This document shows, piece after piece, positions 59,123 through 64,000 of a stretch of 64,000 nucleotides of DNA. Numbering within the stretch: position 1 is the stretch's first letter; each line of letters begins with the position of its first letter. Location: NCBI RefSeq assembly GCF_009720775.1, contig NZ_WNKW01000005.1:124001-188000 (forward strand). Direction: 5' to 3'. The notes under the pieces are model-generated. The model was not told where the DNA came from and did not search any database. It saw only the letters and a program-made list of their open reading frames with translations. A program made the position numbers and the translations under genes. Source of the stretch: Pseudoduganella danionis (GTDB lineage Bacteria; Pseudomonadota; Gammaproteobacteria; Burkholderiales; Burkholderiaceae_D).

Positions 59123-60181
59123 TCAGTTCACGGCGATCAACTGCTGGGCGCCGCTACGGAAACTGTCGAGATCGATGGCGTCCAGCGTGAGCTGCTGAGC
59201 CTGCGTGTAGCGCACGAAATTACGGTCTATCGAACGCAGATAGGCGGGGTCGTAGTGTTCGATCAGCAGTTCCTCGACCAGCGCCGTCATCTCACCCGCG
59301 GCGGCCATGGCTTGCCAGCGCTTGATGCGCTCATGGCCATGTAGCGGCGTCAGATAGGCTAGTTGTTCGTTGAGGGCGGCAGCATCGTTGGTGTAGTGCT
59401 GGTAGTCTTCCATCAGCAGGCGTACGCGGTCGGCCCGGCTCAGCGTCATGGCGATGCAGTCGGAGCCGCGCATGCGTTCCATCAGTGCAGCCGGTACGCG
59501 CAAATTGCCGACCTTTTTGCTCTCCGATTCGACGAAAACCGGACGTGCAGGATCGAAGCGCCGCAGCGTATTCCAGATCGCCGTCTCGAATGCCTTCTGG
59601 CTAGGCTGCGGCTGGCTTGGTAGACCACCCAGCACGGAGCCGCGATGTGCCGCCAGCTGTTCCAGATCGAGTACCTGTGCGCCTTGTGTGGCAAGCACTT
59701 CCAGCATGCGGCTCTTGCCGCTGCCGGTGGTGCCGCAGATGACCTTGAAGTCGAATTCCGGTGTCCGTTCCAGTTCGGCGTTGACGTGGGCACGGAAGGA
59801 TTTGTAGCCGCCATCGAGCTGCGCCACCGGCCAGCCCACTTTGGATAGTATGTGCGCCATGGCGCCGCTGCGGTTGCCGCCGCGCCAGCAATAGATCAGC
59901 GGGCGCCATTCACGCGGCTGCTCCATCCACAGGGTTTCGATGTGGTGGGCGATATTTTTGGCGACCAGCGCCGCGCCCAGCTTCTTGGCCTCGAATGCGC
60001 CTACCTGCTTGTACATGGTTCCGACCGTGATGCGCTGTTCGTCATCGAGCACGGGTGCATTGATCGCGCCGGGCAGATGATCGATCGCATATTCGCATGG
60101 GCTGCGCGCGTCGATGATGGCGTCGAACTGATCGAGCTGGGGAAGAACCTGTTCGAGCTTGAGTACTTCTGGGTATTTCAT
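59123..60181 (-). CDS. mnmH: tRNA 2-selenouridine synthase (MnmH/SelU)
   Basis: The 352-residue enzyme replaces sulfur by selenium in the wobble 2-thiouridine of some tRNAs, via a geranylated intermediate. The N-terminal rhodanese domain has the active cysteine in LIYCWRGGNRSGAM, and the C-terminal P-loop domain has GTTGSGKSRML. The ATG at 60181 overlaps the stop of the upstream esterase gene (ATGA), which supports coupling; an in-frame start 33 bases upstream lies inside that gene. The selD partner is not in the window. Confidence 0.93.
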   Translation of the reverse strand: MKYPEVLKLEQVLPQLDQFDAIIDARSPCEYAIDHLPGAINAPVLDDEQRITVGTMYKQVGAFEAKKLGAALVAKNIAHHIETLWMEQPREWRPLIYCWRGGNRSGAMAHILSKVGWPVAQLDGGYKSFRAHVNAELERTPEFDFKVICGTTGSGKSRMLEVLATQGAQVLDLEQLAAHRGSVLGGLPSQPQPSQKAFETAIWNTLRRFDPARPVFVESESKKVGNLRVPAALMERMRGSDCIAMTLSRADRVRLLMEDYQHYTNDAAALNEQLAYLTPLHGHERIKRWQAMAAAGEMTALVEELLIEHYDPAYLRSIDRNFVRYTQAQQLTLDAIDLDSFRSGAQQLIAVN

Positions 60182-60861
60182 TTGGCTTTGAGTGTTTTCT
60201 GCAGGGTGGGCCAAATATTGGCGAGTATCACGGGATGAGCGCTGGCGACGGGATGCAGGCGATCGGGCTGGAACAGTTCCGGCTTGTCGGCCACGCCTTC
60301 GAGCATGAACGGCACCAGCGGTGCGTTGATCTGTTTCGCCAGCGTGCCATACATGGCGTAGAACTTGTCGGCGTAGTCACGGCCGTAATTGGGCGGCATG
60401 CGCATGCCGACCAGCATTACCCGGGCATTGCTGTGTTTTGCCGCGTCGGCCATGGCTTGCAGATTGGCCTGCGCTGCCGCTACCGGCAATCCGCGCAAAC
60501 CATCGTTGGCACCGAGTTCGATGACGACCAGCGCCGGTTTGTATTTTTCGAGCAGGGCGGGCAGGCGGCTGCGTCCACCGCTGGTAGTTTCGCCGCTCAC
60601 ACTGGCGTTGACGATGGCCGCGTCGATCTTCTGTGTGCGCAGCTTTTCTTCGGCCAATGCCACCCAGCCCGTGCCGCGCGCCAGTCCGTATTCGGCTGAT
60701 AGACTATCGCCAAGCACCAGAACGGTTTTTGGTGCAGAATAGGCGCTGCCAGAAATGCCGGCAAGTATTGCCAACAGTGTGAGCGCCAGCCAACCGTTGA
60801 AGCGTAGCGTCAAGCTAGACCATCCCGATAACCGTATAAAGCCTTTTAGATCTTTAAGCAT
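60178..60861 (-). CDS. TesA-like arylesterase / lysophospholipase (SGNH)
   Basis: The 227-residue SGNH hydrolase has a hydrophobic N-terminus that serves as signal peptide (LALTLLAILAGISGSAYSA), then nucleophile Ser in VLVLGDSLSAEYG, Gly/Asn blocks VNASVSGETTSGG and ELGANDGLRG, and the Asp-His pair in DRLHPVASAHP. This matches E. coli TesA and related periplasmic esterases. The ATG at 60861 sits in GCATGC and overlaps the divergent ABC ATPase start. The ribosome binding site is weak, so the exact start is uncertain. Confidence 0.9.
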   Translation of the reverse strand: MLKDLKGFIRLSGWSSLTLRFNGWLALTLLAILAGISGSAYSAPKTVLVLGDSLSAEYGLARGTGWVALAEEKLRTQKIDAAIVNASVSGETTSGGRSRLPALLEKYKPALVVIELGANDGLRGLPVAAAQANLQAMADAAKHSNARVMLVGMRMPPNYGRDYADKFYAMYGTLAKQINAPLVPFMLEGVADKPELFQPDRLHPVASAHPVILANIWPTLQKTLKAK

Positions 60862-61585
60862 GCCTGATAATCCTGTACGTCCTGTCGATTCGAATGCGGA
60901 GCAAGGCCACACTGCGCACCCACACGCAGCCATCGAGGTACGCGGCCTCGCCAAGCGTGTGGCCGATGCCAGCGGCGAGCTGACTATACTCCATCCCCTC
61001 GATTTTACCGTGCAAAAGGCCGAAACGCTGGCGATAGTGGGTGCTTCCGGCTCAGGCAAGTCTACTTTACTGGGCCTGCTGGCAGGACTCGATACACCCA
61101 GCGCGGGCACGGTGCTGATCGACGGGGTGGACATCTATGGCCTAGACGAGGACGGGCGCGCCTTGCTGCGCAAGGAGAGACTGGGTTTTGTGTTCCAGTC
61201 CTTCCAGCTACTGGCCCATTTGACGGCGCTGGAAAACGTCATGCTGCCGCTGGAACTACGCGGGATTGCCAATGCCAGAGCGCGGGCCGAGGCCATGCTG
61301 GAACGCGTCGGGCTGGCCAGCCGCTTGCGCCATTATCCCAAATATCTGTCCGGGGGCGAGCAGCAGCGCGTGGCACTGGCACGGGCTTTCGTCACTGAGC
61401 CGCCGTTGCTGTTTGCCGACGAACCTACCGGCAGCCTGGACGCAACCACGGGAGAATCCGTGATCGCGCTGATGTTCGAGCTGAATCGCCAGCACGGTTC
61501 GACACTGGTGCTGGTCACCCACGACCAGAGCATGGCGGCGCGCTGCGACCGCACCCTGACTATCGCAGCGGGGCGGCTGGTCTAG
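60860..61585 (+). CDS. ABC transporter ATP-binding protein (YbbA/LolD-like)
   Basis: The 241-residue ATPase has Walker A GASGSGKST, Q-loop VFQSFQL, signature LSGGEQQRVALARAF and Walker B LLFADEPTGSLD. This belongs to the MacB/LolD/YbbA class. In E. coli ybbA is divergent from tesA and followed by the permease ybbP; here the divergence is kept, but the next gene is nnr on the other strand and no permease is adjacent. Its stop overlaps the nnr stop in CTAG. The start at 60860 is uncertain. Confidence 0.9.
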   Translation: MPDNPVRPVDSNAEQGHTAHPHAAIEVRGLAKRVADASGELTILHPLDFTVQKAETLAIVGASGSGKSTLLGLLAGLDTPSAGTVLIDGVDIYGLDEDGRALLRKERLGFVFQSFQLLAHLTALENVMLPLELRGIANARARAEAMLERVGLASRLRHYPKYLSGGEQQRVALARAFVTEPPLLFADEPTGSLDATTGESVIALMFELNRQHGSTLVLVTHDQSMAARCDRTLTIAAGRLV

Positions 61586-63087
61586 TTAGCGTGATGCGCC
61601 ACCATGCGGTTGATGGCGGTGCGTATGGCTGGTATCAGCTCGCTGGCGGTCAGGCCGATGGCGTTGCCGCTTTCCGCTACCAGTACGTCGGCTGCCATGC
61701 CGTGCAGCCAGACGGCCGCAAGTGCGGCCTGCCATTGCGGCCAGCCTTGCGCGAGCAGGCTGCCGCATAAACCGGCCAGCACATCACCCGTGCCTGCCGT
61801 GGCCAGCGCCGCATTGCCGGTGCTGTTGATCACAGCATCGCCAGCCGGATGGGCGATCACCGTGCCCGAACCTTTGAGTATGACGATGGCCTGATAGCGC
61901 GCGGCAAGCTGGCGCGCCGAGCGTATCCGGTCGGCCTGTATCTCGCCTATGCTGACGCCCGCAAGTCGGGCTGCTTCCAGCGGATGCGGGGTCAGCACGG
62001 CTGGCCGCGTACGTACGCGCAGTGCCTGCTGCAGCGCGCCATCGCTTGCCAGCAAATTGAGGGCATCGGCATCGAGCAGTAGCGGCGTGTCGGCAGCGAT
62101 GGCTTGTTCCAGTAGCTGGCGGGCGTGGGCTGAACTGCCCAGCCCCGGCCCTGCAACCACCGTCGAACTAGCGTAATCGTAGCCGGCCGCCGCGCGGCAC
62201 ATCAGTTCCGGCTGGCTTGCGTCATAGGGGAGAGCAGTGCCTGCGAACAGGGCGTAGACACGCCCGGCGCCCGCGTGCAAGGCCGCACGCGCTGCCAGTA
62301 TCGGTGCGCCGCACATGCCTTCCGCACCGCCGACCACGGCCACGTTGCCGTAACTGCCTTTGTGGCTGTTCTGGCGGCGATTGCGCAAGTGACGCGCAAA
62401 GTAGGCCACGTCGTTCAGATGCAGGCGTGCAGGCGGCACCAGCTCGCAATCGATATCGAGGCTGGCCACATCTACCAGCCCGGCATAGTCGCGCCCATCG
62501 GCAGTATGCAGCCCGGGCTTGTTGGCGATGAAGGTCAGCGTGTGGCTAGCGCGCAGCGCGATGCCTTGCGCGCCGACTACCTGGCCCGTATCGGCATCGA
62601 GCCCGCTGGGTACATCGAGCGCCAGTATCTGGCAGCGCAGTGTATTGACTTGCTCTACCAGCTCACGGATGGTGCCGGCCAGCGGCCGTTGCAGGCCGAT
62701 GCCGAATAGGCCGTCGATCACCAGCGACCATGGGTGGCTGCCCACCAGTTCCGTCGTGTAGTCAGCGAACAAGGCATCGCAGGACAGTGCCCGCTGTAGC
62801 GCGGCCTGGCGCTCGGGCGAGCTATCACCGGGTGGTGCGTAATGGATCACGCTGACGCGCGCACCGGCAAACGCGAGGTGGGCGGCTGCCTCGAGCGCGT
62901 CGCCGCCGTTGTTGCCGGGGCCGGCCAGTACCAGCACGCGCGCGCCGGAGGCGGCTGCAGGCAGCAGGTCCAGTGCAGCATTGGCAGCGGCCTGGCCGGC
63001 GCGCTGCATCAGTACGCCGGGCGGCAGGGCGGCAGCAGCAGCCTGCTCGATGGCGCGGATTTCAGCGACGGTATAGAGTGGATTCAT
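61582..63087 (-). CDS. nnr: Bifunctional NAD(P)H-hydrate epimerase / ADP-dependent dehydratase
   Basis: The 501-residue metabolite-repair enzyme restores NAD(P)H from its hydrated forms. The N-terminal epimerase half (about 1-215) has VLAGPGNNGGDALEAAAHL, and the C-terminal ribokinase-like dehydratase has GNVAVVGGAEGM, LTPHPLEAARLAG and the catalytic-aspartate block GTGDVLAGLCGSLLAQG. The length matches the fused bacterial form. It is divergent from the oxoprolinase gene and convergent, with overlapping stop codons, with the ABC ATPase. Confidence 0.94.
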   Translation of the reverse strand: MNPLYTVAEIRAIEQAAAAALPPGVLMQRAGQAAANAALDLLPAAASGARVLVLAGPGNNGGDALEAAAHLAFAGARVSVIHYAPPGDSSPERQAALQRALSCDALFADYTTELVGSHPWSLVIDGLFGIGLQRPLAGTIRELVEQVNTLRCQILALDVPSGLDADTGQVVGAQGIALRASHTLTFIANKPGLHTADGRDYAGLVDVASLDIDCELVPPARLHLNDVAYFARHLRNRRQNSHKGSYGNVAVVGGAEGMCGAPILAARAALHAGAGRVYALFAGTALPYDASQPELMCRAAAGYDYASSTVVAGPGLGSSAHARQLLEQAIAADTPLLLDADALNLLASDGALQQALRVRTRPAVLTPHPLEAARLAGVSIGEIQADRIRSARQLAARYQAIVILKGSGTVIAHPAGDAVINSTGNAALATAGTGDVLAGLCGSLLAQGWPQWQAALAAVWLHGMAADVLVAESGNAIGLTASELIPAIRTAINRMVAHHAN

Positions 63088-63185
63088 GCTGCAATTCTAG
63101 CATCGAAATTATATGCTTTCGGCCGCGCACGGGAGCTGCTACTGCTACTACAATAAGCGCTTATTTTGATCGTCGTGAGGCAGGT

Positions 63186-64000
63186 ATGGATTGGCAGTTC
63201 TGGATAGATCGTGGCGGCACGTTTACGGACATCGTGGCGAAGATGCCCGATAACCGCTTGCGCACACTGAAGCTGCTGTCGGAAAATCCCGAACACTACG
63301 CCGATGCCGCCGTGGCCGGCATACGCCAGCTGATGGGCGTGGCGGCTGGCCAGGCCGTGCCGGTCGGGCAGATTGCGGCCGTCAAGATGGGCACCACGGT
63401 GGCCACCAACGCGCTACTGGAGCGCAAGGGCGAACCTACCGCGCTGGCGATTACGCGCGGTTTTGGCGACGCCTTGCGCATCGCCTACCAGAACCGTCCG
63501 CGCCTGTTCGACCGTCATATCGTGCTGCCCGAACTGCTGTATCAGCGCGTGATCGAAATCGACGAACGCATGGGCGCCCATGGCGAGACCGTGCAGGCGC
63601 TTGATCTGGTACAGGCCAGGGCAGGGCTGCAGGCGGCCTATGACGATGGCCTGCGTTCACTGGCTATCATCTTCATGCATGGGTACCGCTACACCGAGCA
63701 CGAAGCGCAGGTGGCAGCACTGGCGCGAGAAATCGGTTTTAGCCAGATATCCGTATCACATCAGGTCAGCCCCATGATGAAGCTGGTGGCACGCGGTGAT
63801 ACCACGGTGGTCGATGCCTATTTGTCGCCGATACTGCGGCGCTATGTCGATCTGGTGGCGCAGCAACTGCCCGGGGTGAATCTGCAGTTCATGCAATCGA
63901 ACGGCGGCCTGACGGATGCGCGGGCGTTTCAGGGCAAGGACAGCATACTCAGTGGCCCGGCCGGCGGCATCGTCGGTATGGTCAGGGCCAGCCAGCTAGC
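63186..64000 (+). CDS. oplA: 5-oxoprolinase / hydantoinase (5' part, runs off window)
   Basis: An open frame from the ATG at 63186 (GAGG a few bases upstream) to the window edge encodes 271 residues with no stop. It begins MDWQFWIDRGGTFTDIVAKMPD, the ATP-binding DxGGTFTD-type start of hydantoinase A/oxoprolinase proteins, and continues with VKMGTTVATNALLERKGEPTALAITRGF (key residues GTTxATN) and SGPAGGIVGMVRAS at the end. The RIGT/RGGT detail and the R-P-R-L-F-D run fit ATP-hydrolysing 5-oxoprolinase, which opens 5-oxoproline to glutamate. The second half lies outside, so full-length versus split form is unknown. Confidence 0.85.
   Translation, partial: MDWQFWIDRGGTFTDIVAKMPDNRLRTLKLLSENPEHYADAAVAGIRQLMGVAAGQAVPVGQIAAVKMGTTVATNALLERKGEPTALAITRGFGDALRIAYQNRPRLFDRHIVLPELLYQRVIEIDERMGAHGETVQALDLVQARAGLQAAYDDGLRSLAIIFMHGYRYTEHEAQVAALAREIGFSQISVSHQVSPMMKLVARGDTTVVDAYLSPILRRYVDLVAQQLPGVNLQFMQSNGGLTDARAFQGKDSILSGPAGGIVGMVRASQL

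Overview
The window looks like a chromosomal segment of a betaproteobacterium, most likely an Oxalobacteraceae member near Massilia/Duganella. This is inferred from the GC-rich coding sequence, the tRNA-Leu/tig/clpP/clpX/lon/hupB order, a PEP-CTERM protein, an hpnCDE squalene module and the family make-up. No rRNA, insertion sequence, prophage or CRISPR array was seen.

Layout, core part. 1-9785: the 3' part of an SDR-type threonine dehydrogenase, sdaA, a large membrane GGDEF/EAL protein, then thrC-moeA-moaD and a BaiN-like flavoprotein. 9791-14727 (minus strand): a DUF2807/DUF1700 pair and hpnC-hpnD-hpnE for squalene. 14884-19139: a lipoprotein adaptor and RND pump behind a good sigma70 promoter. 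19143-29420: tRNA-Leu, tig, clpP, clpX, lon, hupB, tRNA-Val, two identical tRNA-Asp, a PEP-CTERM protein and ppiD. This stretch holds several strong hairpins, two of which could end small RNAs.

Layout, accessory part (29712-58960). This is the most interesting region. A plus-strand run encodes XylR, an aldose epimerase, four of the five Weimberg (oxidative xylose) enzymes (XylX, XylB, XylC, XylD; no XylA), the XylFGH xylose ABC transporter, a GH29 alpha-fucosidase and an SGNH esterase carrying an ExoP-like beta-sandwich. A divergent promoter then serves an alpha/beta-hydrolase esterase and a GH5 endoglucanase, followed by a GH3 beta-glucosidase and a degenerate tryptophan-halogenase-like flavoprotein. 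A minus-strand operon encodes a TonB-dependent receptor, GH35 beta-galactosidase, GH31 alpha-xylosidase (with a PA14 insert) and GH39. Together this reads as a xyloglucan utilisation locus. Oligosaccharides would cross the outer membrane through the receptor, be deacetylated and stripped of fucose, galactose, xylose and glucose in the periplasm, and the xylose would enter by XylFGH and be oxidised towards 2-oxoglutarate. The GH31 gene is broken by an in-frame amber codon before its nucleophile. A 13-bp sequence is shared by the receptor promoter and the GH5/esterase promoter.

End of window (59123-64000): mnmH/selU, a TesA-like esterase, an orphan ABC ATPase, nnr and the 5' part of a 5-oxoprolinase/hydantoinase gene that runs off the edge. 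Calls were made by reading the sequence and from knowledge of the families; no database search was run.
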